Positions 52,254 to 64,000 of a stretch of 64,000 nt of DNA are shown here, piece after piece (the stretch's first letter is position 1; each line of letters opens with the position of its first letter). Position numbers and translations under genes: made by a program. The stretch is from NCBI GenBank assembly GCA_035079385.1, contig JAVHKY010000029.1:310001-374000 (forward strand), read 5' to 3'. This stretch comes from Aspidiotus rigidus. Taxonomy: Eukaryota > Arthropoda > Insecta > Hemiptera > Diaspididae. The notes below the pieces were generated by a model. The model was not told where the DNA came from. It did no database searches and was given only the letters and a program-made list of their open reading frames with translations.

Positions 52254-52261
52254 CTATATAG
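52254..52261. repeat. hAT target-site duplication, left copy
   Basis: CTATATAG, identical to 53106-53113. The target octamer is itself palindromic. Confidence 0.9.
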
Positions 52262-53105
52262 CAGGCGTGGGCAACCTTTTTCACACCGCGGGCCGCATTC
52301 ATGAAAATTCGTAACTTTTCATGACCCGGTGGGCTACATATCAAGAAATTCTCGTTGTTGGAATCAAAAAATGTAAAATTTTACAGAAATTATTTCCAAT
52401 ATTTTTGGATAAATTTAGTACACAAAAAAACGTGAACTGATTATTTATTAGTTAATAGTGAGAAACTTGTCTTTGCAATTCAGAGGCAAGCCCATCAAAA
52501 TTGGGGGTCAGGTGAGTATGTTGCAAACGCATCAAAGCAGAATGGTTGAGAACCCTTTCGTGTCGTTGGTGCAATGGAAGTGCCTGAAGAGTACCAAATG
52601 GAACTAATAGATCTGAAAGCCGATTCTTCTCTGCGCACTTCGTTTTCAGAGACCCCTTTGCGAAAATTTTATAAAATTATGCCCGCTATTAAATATTCCA
52701 ACATTAGGAAACTCGCACTGCGCACCTTTGCTTTGGGCCTACATTTGTATGTGAAAATACTTTCTCGCTTATGAAAAATACGAAAACTCCGGAAAGAAGC
52801 AAGCTGAATGATGAGCATTTGACTGCTTTGATGCGTTTGCAACATACCTACTCACCTGAACCCCACTTGATGAGCTTACCTGTGATTTGCAAAGACAAGT
52901 TTCTCACTAGTAACTAATATGTAAATAATCAGTTCATGCTTTTTTGTATACTAAATTTATCCAAAAATATTGGAAATAATTCGTGTAAAATTTTACATTT
53001 TTGATTCGATCAACGAAAATTTCATTTTTTTTGTATTTTGGTATTCGCATTGCGGGCCACAGAAAAAGTTTCCGCGGGCCGCGGGCCGCGGGTTGCCCAT
53101 GCCTG
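52262..53105 (+). mobile_element. Fold-back hAT transposon, 844 bp, GTF2IRD2/ZBED-like group
   Basis: The ends are CAGGCGTGGGCAACC and its near-exact inverse, as in hAT elements. The element is flanked by a perfect 8-bp duplication, CTATATAG, at 52254-52261 and 53106-53113. The inverted repeats are long: 52262-52540 is a diverged inverse of 52823-53105, leaving a single-copy core of about 282 bp. The core and right arm carry the last part of a transposase, so the left arm looks like an inverted copy of the element's own 3' end. It cannot encode a full transposase and would need one in trans. It sits inside a purine-rich repeat-like block. Confidence 0.9.
52574..52917 (+). pseudogene. hAT transposase C-terminal fragment (frameshifted)
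   Basis: The first frame (52574-52735) reads as the conserved region before the dimerisation domain of GTF2IRD2/ZBED-type hAT transposases (Glu-Val-Pro-Glu-Glu, then Leu-Ile-Asp-Leu, then Phe-Tyr-Lys-x-Met-Pro). Near 52732-52736 a frameshift occurs. In the shifted frame the family motif continues (Cys-Glu-Asn-x-Phe-Ser-Leu-Met-Lys, then Arg-Ser-Lys-Leu-x-Asp-Glu-His-Leu) to a TAA at 52915-52917. The DDE catalytic core and BED finger are absent. The final roughly 95 bases lie inside the right inverted repeat, and their complement appears in the left arm. Confidence 0.8.
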
Positions 53106-53113
53106 CTATATAG
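53106..53113. repeat. hAT target-site duplication, right copy
   Basis: CTATATAG, identical to 52254-52261, indicating a fairly young insertion. Confidence 0.9.
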
Positions 53114-53820
53114 TGTTGTGAATTTGGAAATTATCAGCTAGATCGAGTCTGATATCTGGGGGGAGAGGTTAGGTATGGAGAAGTAGATGTCATGATAGGA
53201 GGTAAATTGTTGAATTTCAGGTGTTTGAATCGTTCAGATTCAAGATGAAATTAGCTTTGGATGCAAGAAAATTAGCAGTGAAGGTTGGGAACTGGAATTT
53301 GAGGGGCGTGGTTACCAGCTTCAACGCAGAGGCTGAATAGGGGGCTAGATCGTTGTGAAAAGCGAATATGTTGACGAACAGAATAGAGTTGTATGTTGAA
53401 GAAGATCAGATCGTAAATTTGTTGAGTTTTTAGGTTGCAGACTGAATAGCGGTCGGACCTGCTGAATATCAGGTAGGAATATGACTATAAACGAGAAGTG
53501 ATTTTCTGCAGATAAATCTATTTTTTGGTGAGTGAGGTGTCACAGGGACAAGTCGCGTGAAAATTATTCTCTAATATACGTGCACTGATGACCTCATCCT
53601 TCTTTCCTGTTTTGTTTTGTTCCCACGTGTGTTCTCCTCTTTCTCCCTCGTGTCTTTTCATATCTCCTCAGCGTCGTGTCGCTCATATTTTTCCGTCCGT
53701 TTTTTTTAATTCTAGTTTTTGTACTTGATAATGGCAGTCGAACATTAGGAAATGACAGGCTTGGGTTAGGTTCTAATAAAAGTTCCATCCTAAGGACGAG
53801 CTTTTCCGCTTGTTTGCTCT
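53114..53820. other. Purine-rich block, right of the hAT element
   Basis: Continuation of the purine-rich sequence to about 53575, then ordinary sequence to the dispersed repeat. No gene recognised. Confidence 0.35.
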
Positions 53821-54010
53821 AATTCAATTTCTTCGTCCTGTAATCACTGCCCTGCAGATGATCGCTGGCAGACTTATCATCTTTTCTTATATCTTTTCCT
53901 TCGAAACTAACATGCCTCCTTCAACGTACCCTCACTCATATCTCCCCTCGATTAACAACTCCCAAAACAGAGTTCAGTTCCTTCTATTAACTGCGCTCCA
54001 CCAATGTCTT
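53821..54010 (+). repeat. Dispersed repeat, copy 2
   Basis: Partner of 51260-51430, about 2.5 kb downstream. The pair brackets the purine-rich block and the hAT element. Confidence 0.65.
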
Positions 54011-57000
54011 CCCCTTACGTTGACTTATACGAACGGATATTATATGACTTGAGTAAGAAGTCGCACAGCTCGTTCATAAATAAGAGACGAAATGAAGAAT
54101 ATGATATTTTTCACAGATCGGTAGGGTGTTTCGAATTGCTAGACAATAATGCAAATAGCCTTCCCCTAATTTCACATTGTAAAAACGAATATTATTATTT
54201 GATAAAATGTTTCTGATTTCAAACGAATCATTCGATCGGTCAAATATGATAGTACGTATTCTAAAAGATGGTTTAATTTACAATTCATCAAGGGGATTGT
54301 TCAAATAGTTCTCAAAAGTCACTCAGATGGTAAAAACGACGGCAATAGAAAAGGCTTAAAATTTTCCAAAGCTGTGGAAATGAATGGTCAACGATTTTAT
54401 GAACTCTACAGGATCAAAATATTGGAAGTATGGTCAATTCTGAAGTAACACGAAGAGTCTCAAGATTAGGCTCCACAATGGGCACATCACCTCGCAGGTT
54501 TCGCTATTAGCTCATGAATTTCATTTCGCACCTGATAACTGTCCAGCTTCGTGCGTACGCAGTCAGTCTTGGGTGTTCCTAGCGGTGCTCAAAGGACAGC
54601 CATTTAATTGAAAACTTCCTCGTCAGCTCGTGGTTTAATAAGCACTCCTATTACACCGTTCATTTCCCTCCCTGAGTTGGATATCTTTTCTCACTTTATG
54701 AACAGCCTTCGAGCATTCAAGACTTCGCTAATGAATGAAATCGAAACGAATTAAAAAACCATCATTTTTTACACATCTTAGTCGTGTATTTTGCATGCTA
54801 CCCTACCGTCCGCTACGTGAAGAAGCAGCTGCCGAGGAAGCACTTTTTCAGTATCGCGTAAACGCGTTCTGTCTCGAGAAATGAAATTCAATTTATCGCA
54901 ACACAATTATACACCCCGGAGAAAATTCTCATCTCCCCTCGCAGTGCGAGATTTTAAATGATCAAAAAAATAAGTACGTACACTTCTTACGGTTGCGAAG
55001 TAGAGCCGCGGCGGCGGTACTCTCGCTAATGAGAAAAAAGTACTCATTTGCATTAATTTATATTATACGTATCAGATTTTATGTTTATCACCGCGTTTAT
55101 ATTGAATACGGTACTTCTCTTATATCTTTTTGCCCCGCACAGTGAACATTGGTAATGCGTATACGTATATACGTGGAAGGTACAAATTACGCGTTATACA
55201 GAGCCTGGCTCGCGTTTGTGTGCACTTTACGCACCAACCAAAGCTGATGCTGTATAATAATCATATGCTCTTGTAAGAAACTTCATTCGCATTTACATAT
55301 CGCTCGTGTGTAGTGACTTGTACGTACACATGTTAGTATGTCGGGTCATTCGTAATTTTCGATTTACATCTGGAGTTCAACTACAAGAGTGTATAGTACC
55401 TTCTCGTAGACGAGTATTCACAATAATATAACGAGCTCGAGTTTATTATGCATTGTAACTGACCAAGTCGATAGTCTAAGAATTAGGAAGGATAATAAAC
55501 CTGGGTACGGTTTGCACCACGATTATGCAGTATAATACGGAGGAAGTTGATGGCGCGCGGAAACTTCCACTTTATTTCTTCTTCGCACCCGATTCCCTTA
55601 ATGACCCATATTTTTTAACCACGAACACCTAAGCGTTAGTTGGTGACCGAATTTGACTTCTTATATTACGTGGTCTTGTTATTGTAACCTACACACCGAC
55701 TCAATGGTCGTGCTGCTATTGGTCTCGCGACGCCCAAATATTCGCGCAACAACCCACGATCGTGATAACACGTGTTTTTTCGCGCATCTTTTGCACGATT
55801 GTTTTCCGCAGTGTCGACGGACGGACACCTTGCAATAGTGCCGAATGGAATGTACCGAACGTCGTGTGCTCGTAAATTCATTTTCGTGTATACATTATTC
55901 TAGCACTTCTTCTTAATTAACGACCGAGAAGAAAAAAGAAGTAGAAAACTGAGTCAAACGAGAGCATGTTTGAGTGCAGTATGCGATCAACGGTGGCTGA
56001 GCTGCGAAGGTACGACAACTAATTTTCCATCTTCTGTTTTCAAAGAGCAGCGATTCAGCTCTGAATATTGATTAACGAGCGAGTATCGTACATACACGCG
56101 AACAAATCGTGAAATTCTCGGCCAAAATTTTATACGCGTCTAACGTTAACTTCGATTTCCGATACCTTCTTCTTCTTCTTCGATTTATTCGTCGCGAAAG
56201 TCAAACGAGCGCGAAATAGATTGGCGGAAGGAGATAGATTGTTTAATATGAATTTCCTTTCTTTGAATATTATATCTAGGTTTCGCGGTCACGCTAACTT
56301 CGTGTCGAATATATAATGAAAATGAAAATAGTGCTGACGCGACATCGTCCAACAACTCCACCCATACGATCAGATGCTAAAAATTGTAGACGACGAACAT
56401 CAATTTTTCATCAGGCTTATTTGTTTTGCGTGTCTTTTTTCGACTTCGCCTCAGAGTTGTTTGTAGTTCGGTTCGACAAACGAGAACGTCATTTCTGGAG
56501 AAATTTCACATGTCGATCACCCACGTCATAACGTTACGCAGTTCGAACTGCAAATTCTATAGGGCAGAGGAAAGTGTGTTGTCATTGAGAGGGTCTGTAT
56601 TTTAGATGAATACCTTTTTACATGAAAAACACTGTCTTCCAAACTCAAGATTCCGAATTTATCCGCCGCCCCGTGGAGTCGCGAGACAACATTTCATCGT
56701 CGGCTTCCGTAAATGATGTCCCATCAGCACGTTCACACTGAAATTCTTTTCTGTATTTCCTTCTAATTAGTATCCCATGTCCTCGACCGATGATTCAATT
56801 GAAATGATGTCTCCGTCGTATGGCTTGAGGATAGCAACAAACTTGAAGAGATCTTTTCCCACACCTATTTTATGTAAAAACAGGGGACAGAATTTACTAA
56901 AGGATGTAGCCAGTGCAGTAGCATAAGTAAGGAAGAGAGGGGACAATTTGTTCAGTCGCATTCATTCTAACTTCCGTCAACGAACTGGTTTGAGAAGCAT

Positions 57001-60000
57001 TTGTCGATCAGCCTTCAAAGTTCTAAACTTCCATCTTCCTTGCACACAGCTCGCGTACCAAGTAATTTCATAAAATTCTATTCTATACCGCACAATGTAG
57101 CTTATTTCGATACACTCCAATTCGCACATCCTTGCATAGCAAAATATGTGTCAATAACTCATTCCTACAGAATGATAATTCCCGCATCATGACAAATATT
57201 ATTTATGGTTCTCGTATTCGAAGAATGTGGTTTTCGAAGTTACGAGTAATAGCGAAAGAGGACGGAAATAAATACTACGACACCTTACACCCTAATAACA
57301 ATATTACACCTTCTGGGTTATCGTGTTACCGGTCGAAGGCGAATGATTTTTTCCTCTTTTTTTTTTCCAGTTTATAAAAACAAAACCAGGTTTATAGTGT
57401 GAACTAGAAGCGCACTTTGTCACGTACCACCTACTGATCCGGCTAGACATGCCGTTCGATAAAATACATCACCCTCTTCTTCTTTTTCTCCCTTCTTGTA
57501 AACGATTAACATCGTTTTGTACAATGCAATTTCGCTAATCGTGAAAAGTCCGTTACACGAGTATTTTCTGTCGTCTTCGTAACATCGGCCTTTAAGTTTG
57601 TATTATGTAGTAGCCATCTCTTCTTTTTCATTAATATACTCGAACAGTTCGATATCACGAGCCTATTGTAATCAGCTACATAGCAGTTTATGCGTCTATA
57701 GTGGGTGACTTCTTTCCAATCCATTCGTCTTCTTTTTTTTTTTTTTTTCATCCTATTTAACGTGTATTACGTGATGTAATTATTCTCCACGTAAAATATT
57801 CGTTTCGTCTTTGCGAGGAGAAGAAGAGGCGCGTGTAAAATTGTCCACTGATAAATTTTTATAATGTCATAATTCGGAGGACAATAACAATAACCGCTGT
57901 TCGTAGTTTGATGAGCATGCGAACCACACAGAAAGAGAGAGAGAAAAGAAAAACAGAACGCTTTAATTTTGCGCAATTCTGTGCTCTCCTGGACAATGAA
58001 TGGTTATAGAAGGCTCTATAATATGTAGGTAAAGAATTTCACACAGTATTCTCTTAATCGGGATGAATTTTTTTCCCCGCTGCTGCCGTTATAAATGAGT
58101 GACCTGGGCGAGATTCTCTATGCACGGCCGACGCGCGTCTTTTTCAAATCTTTTAATGACTCTAGGTCAATCGTCGTCCGAGGAATTCGCAGTAATTAAA
58201 AATAGTAAGCAGTTCATTACCGTGGTTATACAGTCGCACTAAATAAGAGTTCACGAATGTGCAATTCACAATTATATCTGAATGAAATGCGAGCAACTCT
58301 CAAAGACTATGTGAGATTGCGTATTCTGCTTCGATCTCGTCGATGACAATAATGCTATCGAAATTCTGACCTTAAAGTAGCATCGAACGCGCGCACTCTT
58401 GGCAGTGATTCCAATCAAATCAATCAAATCAGTTTTGTAGGCGATGTCTCCGTGATATTAGAGACATTAGCTCAAGAAGTTGTAAGTTTATAGGGGCGAG
58501 GGAAGACCTGGACCTCAAGTTTTGTCCTAATAGAAATTCTGCATTAGGCAGGAGAGGAGTTTAAGCATCGGCTTTCCTATAGATTTAACTTATGGAATCA
58601 GGAAAATAAGGGGATTAACTTCGGGACCTCGCAGCGATAAAATTTCCGGAGATCGCGGGGAGGAAGGGTTGGAGAACAAAAGGAAAAAAAAATAAGAAGT
58701 CGTAGCTCAGAAAACTTGTACTTTCTTCCACACTACCTTTTAAGAGTACTATTTTACTACTTTTTCTTCTCTTTCTTCCTTTGTTTAGAATCCAGAAGTA
58801 AGTCAAATTTTTACTGAATACATTCCCTCTCTTCATGTTGTATATACAATTCAAAATTCTTCTACCACCGGGCCCGTTTTTGTTCTTTCTCTCTTCTTCT
58901 TCTCTTCCAAGTTCTGAGATACCGACTTCAAACCTTCAGAAAGTCTCCAAAATTACTTTGGACATCCTTCGAGAGTCGAACAAATCCCTCTTCTCATATC
59001 TATAGCTAGGAGTTGACTTTTTTCCACATTCCAAAGCAGGTCAAAGCCACCACTCCTTTGGAAATTACAATTGTTCAGCAGAAAAGAAGATATTTTTTAA
59101 ATTAAGACCCTCATTTCACTGCTTATCCTGAAAGCATACACCACTAGTTTCGAACAGATACGTAACCTGCTTTTACAGAAAACAGAAAATTTGATAGGTT
59201 TCTCTTCGCTTGATTTTGCCATAATCGTGAACATCATTGCAATCCGTATGAATGATGCGCGAAAGTAAACGAGCAGCAAAGAAAAAAATAAAAGTGGTTC
59301 CCCAAATATACTTGCAACAACGATTCACGTATCCACGTAATACTCGTGTGATTGAAGGTGATTCTGATTCCATGCAGCCGAACCTGCCGGCTGATGCTTG
59401 AAACTTGATAAATAATGGTCTCGAAACCGTCACGAGTAAATTTGCGCGTGTATGGATGCGCCATCACTCTGAGCAATCAATGTCAGTATTATTAATAACT
59501 TCCGAAGCGAGAACGCAAGTTGTACGAGTGTCATCACGAAAAAATGAAAAATGAGATAACGAACGATGCTAAATTAAAAAAATATATGTATGTACACGAT
59601 GGAAAGAAGAATGAAAAATCTATACAGCTCCTCAACTAATTAAGGAACAGAAGTGAAAATTAAACGTTTGCATAAAACGAGTTGAAAACGAGAGCCAACG
59701 CCTACTGTGCAGCATTTACACACAAGCACTGGAAAAAAATTAAGATGGGACTACCGAAATATTTAAGTAAAACTGTTTTCACAGTACCACAATCAGGACT
59801 GTGATTCATACGGACCAAACAGACCAGCACAAGATCCAAATTCATTCAACGACCACCCGATGGAAAAATTCGAATTTCATTAACCTTAAACCGGAGATTG
59901 GTTAGAATAGTCGTGCGGTATGCGATTCACCTAGACGCTAAAATTTATAATCTACGCGAGAATGAGGATAAGTATACAAACCAGTACTCGCACAATTAAG

Positions 60001-62269
60001 CAGAATAAATTCGTGAAACTTCCCAAGATCCTAATCTATAAATACATGAATATGAATTTCACCACACGAGGAAATATTCAAAGCGGAACCATCGCACTCG
60101 TGGAATCTTCTTCTTAAATTGAATGGTAAGGGTAAGACCGTGATGTGGTATTCGTAAACGACCAGTTTTGCAACAGTTTTTGTCGACGATCAAGTAGACC
60201 ATACTTAGGAATTTCGGAGGAGGTAGTCAAATAGCATAGAAGCACTCACATACGTCATAGAATTGGTCGAGACGAATACATAGTCAGAGTTCTAGATATG
60301 GTCCGTAGCGAAGTTCAAACAGGGAGCAGAAACAGTTTTGACTTGGTGGCTGATGCTTATCCTCCCCTCAATATCGTTTGCAGGTTATGGAGTTTGAAAT
60401 CAACTACATGATTTCCCCGAGAGTACAATATGCTCTACCCTCGCCATTAGACCACAAATCATAAGGGTGAAGCTTTTTTTTAGCGAGACAACCTTCGACA
60501 GAATCCATATATATATTTGGAGAAGAAATTCTCGTAACTCATTAAATTTGAGCTTAGGCAACGACTCATTATCGTCGTAGGATGTGCCTTCACACTATCA
60601 GCGTCACAGTAGAATACAATATTCTTTTCCCTGTATTCTGAATTGTTACTCGTTTGAAACATGGGTGCATTTCTCTATCGTGACGCAACCTCCCTCAACA
60701 AAATGTTTAAAAAGCAAAATAAACAATTTAAGGAGACATTTGATTTTGAGACAAGACAGAGCGACAAAGTTACTTTCTGCTGTCCAAGAGAGGAAGTGAG
60801 ATTGACGGGTGGAGGATAAGCTTGCTGCGAATGATGCAATGACTAACATCATGCAAGAGGCACTGCAATTTGGGAAGATAAAAGGTGACAGAAAATCCGC
60901 CAATGATTGTATCGATACAGGTTAGCTTCAGGAAAATTTCAAAATTATGACAGTCGTCAAGAAGGGTAGGGCTCAGACCATGGAACTCGAAAGTGGTGAT
61001 CACTGCCGATCTTTCGAGAATTGATTCGTCGAAGAGAGAGGAAAAATAAGTTCATATTCCACGTTTACGCGGGTGGCGTCCAATTAACCCAGGACAATGC
61101 TTAGGAGCCCTTCTTACTCGTAGCATAGATGTATCAACATTCGGACTAGAAGGAGAAGACAATGATTATCGAATTAGCTTCGATAGGGCTACGTCCTTCT
61201 CTTCGCGCTACTGAAATGAACAACCTCGGTATACTATAGGTTACATATTGGCAAAAGAAAAAGACATACTAGTTTGTGGAGAGGGGGTCTGGTGTACGTT
61301 ACGAACATTTTCACAGATTTCCTAGGCCAAAGTAGCTCGATAGTCAAAATTTTCATAGTCGTATGAATGGACGTCAGGACATTTTTGCAGAATTAGAGGT
61401 AGGTAAGGTTCAGACTTTCCAAAGACATAAAATAAAAAACATGAAATATCAAGAAGTCTCGAAAACAGCGTTTGTAAATCTACACACAAAAATCGCACTG
61501 ATTCATCTTCTTCACCCTGATCTTTGGTCGTTTTCGCCCTACTTTTTCTACACGCACCTGGAATTCACTACTCGCACCTGGGATTCACTACTCGTACGCT
61601 TACCTCTTCACCTATTAGTCATTCGCTTCACCACTCTCCATATAACGGAACGCCAACGAGCCCGTCTACTTCCATACGTGTCGCGTAATATTCAAACTAA
61701 TTTAACCGTCACACTGGAAAATATTTGATAAAAAGAAACGACCTTCAAAGTTGCCAACACCAACACATCGATAGAGCACGCGGTAAGAAAAAGAAGAAAA
61801 GAAAAAATGTAGACCATCGCCCTCGGGTTATTTACACGTCATTCTATTCGCGTTCTCTTGTTTATCTATATATTATAATAGTCGAGCTCCTCGTAATTTA
61901 TCGTCGACGCGTCGACCTTATTCATTCGTCCGCAGAAAACTGTTGTATATTCTACCCAACTGCTGCTGCTCCTTCTCCTGCGAAGTTGTTAATACGTTCC
62001 GTCCGACTGATCGCTGGTGCTAATCCTACAGATGATGCTAATTTTCAAAATAAACCATCAAACAACGGTACAAAGATTCGATATCGTCTTCTCTGGTATT
62101 ACGCTCGTACAAATATTTTATTATTAGATATTAATCCGTTATAACTCTCGGTCGTCGTCGCACGAAATGCGGCGAGTCCGTAAAATTGCATACTCGATTT
62201 GCCGCGAATATCTCCACACGCGACACCTCTCCAGACCCCATGTTTGAACGGACGAGTTTTTTAAACGTG
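54011..62269. other. Long stretch upstream of the PAN exon; no gene recognised
   Basis: Over 8 kb of intron-like, AT-rich DNA. A 20-bp unit (cgcacctggaattcactact) is repeated twice in tandem near 61553-61593. No exon with convincing splice sites was found. Confidence 0.5.
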
Positions 62270-62292
62270 CGTTATGTTTGTTATGTTCACAG
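62270..62292 (+). other. 3' splice site of the PAN exon
   Basis: A T-rich stretch ends in ttcacag, with the AG at 62291-62292 immediately before the ATG. The coding exon therefore begins exactly at the junction, so the transcript's 5' UTR must be supplied by at least one upstream exon. No such exon was identified. Confidence 0.7.
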
Positions 62293-62611
62293 ATGATCGA
62301 AGGGGGAATGGAATACGAATGGCTGACACCACGCAGAATATGGCTTGTGTTCTTGTTCGGCATGTGCCTGAACATGCCACCCTTGGCCAGCGCCGGCACA
62401 CGCTTAGAAGACTGCGATCCGGACATGATGGGCTTCGAATTGGTAACCGGATACGTATTTACCGCCCCGGACGATCTGCTCGACTCGATACCCGGCACTT
62501 TGATGCTGACAGACTGTCTGGAAGCGTGCCAAGGTAACGAAACCTGTCGCTCCGTAAATTACGAGACCGGACTATGCGTATTATTTTCATCGAACGCCGA
62601 CTACTATCCGG
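62293..62611 (+). CDS. First coding exon of a secreted PAN/apple-domain protein (partial)
   Basis: The exon begins with ATG directly after a 3' splice site (gttcacag|ATG) and ends at a GTAAG donor, leaving codon phase 1. It encodes 106 complete residues. Residues 16-34 are hydrophobic and end in Leu-Ala-Ser-Ala, a good signal-peptide cleavage site. The mature part starts near Gly35. Cysteines lie at 41, 75, 79, 85 and 95; the run C-x3-C-x5-C-x9-C with Tyr90 and Leu97 is the core of a PAN/apple domain, which mediates protein or carbohydrate contacts outside the cell. The sixth cysteine is expected in the next exon. Insect proteins of this kind often carry a C-terminal zona pellucida domain and build the apical cuticle matrix (nyobe/neo/trynity-like); that assignment is inference. 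Reading past the donor reaches a stop within a few codons. Met6 (62308) is an alternative start. No later exon was recognised before the window ends. Confidence 0.82.
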
Positions 62612-62617
62612 GTAAGA
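62612..62617 (+). other. 5' splice site after the PAN exon
   Basis: The sequence G|GTAAGA follows the codons for Tyr-Tyr-Pro. It matches the donor consensus and interrupts the PAN domain in phase 1, before the expected final cysteine. Confidence 0.72.
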
Positions 62618-64000
62618 TAACGTTTTAAAGTAAACATTCTAATTACTGTAAATGGTATAGTGTTTTACGCCAGAGTGCTATTGACATATTATTCTCTTTC
62701 GGAATTATTGCACTATTCGAAAGACGCTCGGAGGAGTTTGCATCATCTGCACCGCACCGGGAAAACGATGATTCATTTCAGGCGTGTAAACGAGATACCC
62801 GTATTACTTCGACGGAGTTATTCGAATAATTTCTTTAGCGACGAGCGTTTAACCTAAATTAATTTTTCGCACTCGGATTTTCGCGATAATTGGCTATCGC
62901 GGAGAGGCTAACGAACGTCTGCGTCAAGTCAGACATCAGAATTCTCTCGTTCGCCCGTATATTCCGCAATCGTGAGAAGTAATTTTTCATGTTGGTTAGC
63001 CCATCATCTTCTGGTATAACAGATAATCGAAGACGACGAGCATCAATCGCAGATACGCGGTAATTATATTGGCGTTGCATCGAGAATTCGACTGCTGCTT
63101 GCTGCAGCGCGAAAAGTGAAAAAACAATTCGATGACCCGTGGACAAAAAAAAACTCCCCGCTCTACTTATATTTCGTAAATCTATTAAAGAAAATGTATT
63201 ACAGAGAACGTTAGAAATTATTTCGAATCTCGCGGCCGACGTACGTGTCCATAAATATTCAATCCGAATGTTTAATAATTTTTACGCCCAGAAAGAAGAT
63301 ACGCGATTCGGTACGCCCGGTCATTAATCCTTTACGTACGTATCGAATGTGAACACAGACGAGAATGAAATGTGGATGCAATTTTTTGCTCTTCTTTCTT
63401 TTTTTTTCTCCTTGCCCTGCACGGTGACGAGTCGCCACCCCTCTTTCTCTGTTTTCTTTCTGTTCTTTCTCTTTCTCCCTCGCAGCACCAGTCATGACTT
63501 CGCCACGCATTCTTCATTCTCGTTCGTGCGAATATCATTTTTTAAATATGGAAAGATTTATAATACACCGTGTATTCGTCACTGACTCGCCGAAACACGT
63601 TTTAGTTCATTTATTTCGTGGCTACATTATCACCATACTATATTATAACTGCCATACATAGGTCAAGAGAAATTAGAATTTTGTTGCAAATTGATTGATT
63701 GAATTTTCTGCTCGTCAAAACGAGTAAATTAGATATTCTGGATTCACCCACAAAAATTGTATCGAATCCTTTCCGAACTAGTAGGTAGTTATCCAAACAA
63801 CTAAATTTACATGTCATCATACCGATTCATTCACCTCATAATTTTTTCAATGCTTGAAGAAGACACGTAGATAAACTGTTTTTTCTTTTTTAAGGGGGAT
63901 TGGAAGGTTGAACTAGTAAATTCTATGAAGGAAAGTATTTTATTAGTAAGCTTACAAAAGTACGTTCGGGTGATACGCCGTCATCAGGAAGAACAAGGTC
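62618..64000. other. Start of the intron after the PAN exon
   Basis: Contains a strong pyrimidine tract ending in ccctcgcag at 63485, but the sequence after it does not continue the PAN domain in the required phase, so no second exon is called. Confidence 0.45.

Noticed and set aside
63420..63560. Second exon of the PAN gene after the strong acceptor at 63485
   Set aside because: In the required phase the translation shows no PAN residues and no matching cysteine.

Overview
This 64 kb window looks like non-coding insect chromosomal DNA, either one very long intron or intergenic space. It is AT-rich, intron-like sequence with no operon-like gene packing and no open frame longer than about 180 codons. 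The repeat content is typical of an insect: RTE-type and R1/Jockey-type LINEs, a Penelope-like element with a GIY-YIG domain, a hAT transposon of the GTF2IRD2/ZBED-like group, and several small inverted-repeat (MITE-like) elements. The style resembles Hymenoptera (wasps, sawflies), but I hold that weakly.

Only one convincing protein-coding host segment is visible, on the + strand near the right end. It is a coding exon (62293-62611) with a consensus acceptor immediately before its ATG and a GTAAG donor after it. It encodes a signal peptide and the start of a PAN/apple domain. The PAN plus signal peptide arrangement is what is seen in insect apical-matrix proteins of the ZP-domain family, but the rest of the gene lies outside the window. 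Because the ATG directly follows an acceptor, the 5' UTR must come from an upstream exon. A textbook candidate recursive splice site (pyrimidine tract, CAG|GTAAGT) at 18418/18419 on the same strand fits a giant 5' intron covering much of this window. This is the observation I rate most interesting. A second, weaker juxtaposed site lies on the - strand at 14268/14267.

Layout: 1-4.95 kb, simple repeats only. 4.95-5.66 kb, four-copy tandem repeat of about 176 bp. 8.69-9.18 kb, GTCGAC-rich diverged repeat. 9.50-10.55 kb, minisatellite of about 48 bp split by an R1/Jockey-type LINE 3' end. 15.83-16.86 kb, Penelope-like element. 18.42 kb, recursive splice candidate. 20.2-21.15 kb, decayed RTE LINE. 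21.3-22.35 kb, GTCGAC/TTGAC-rich tandem repeat of about 180-220 bp. 22.58-22.71, 27.95-28.15, 39.74-39.86 and 45.59-45.83 kb, inverted-repeat elements. 32.13-32.6 kb, tandem repeat of about 100 bp. 33.37-34.45 kb, second RTE LINE. 34.49-34.83 kb, CTAG-rich stretch. 38.59-39.06 kb, extremely AT-rich island that may be a nuclear mitochondrial insertion. 45.33-45.41 kb, inverted dispersed copy of the 48-bp minisatellite. 48.5-50.0 kb, possible LINE 3' tails and a (TTG)n microsatellite. 51.26 and 53.82 kb, a diverged repeat pair. 52.262-53.105 kb, a fold-back hAT element with a perfect 8-bp target duplication. 62.29-62.61 kb, PAN exon.

I saw no CRISPR array, prokaryotic operon, rRNA gene or convincing nuclear tRNA gene. 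All similarity statements are from recognition by eye.
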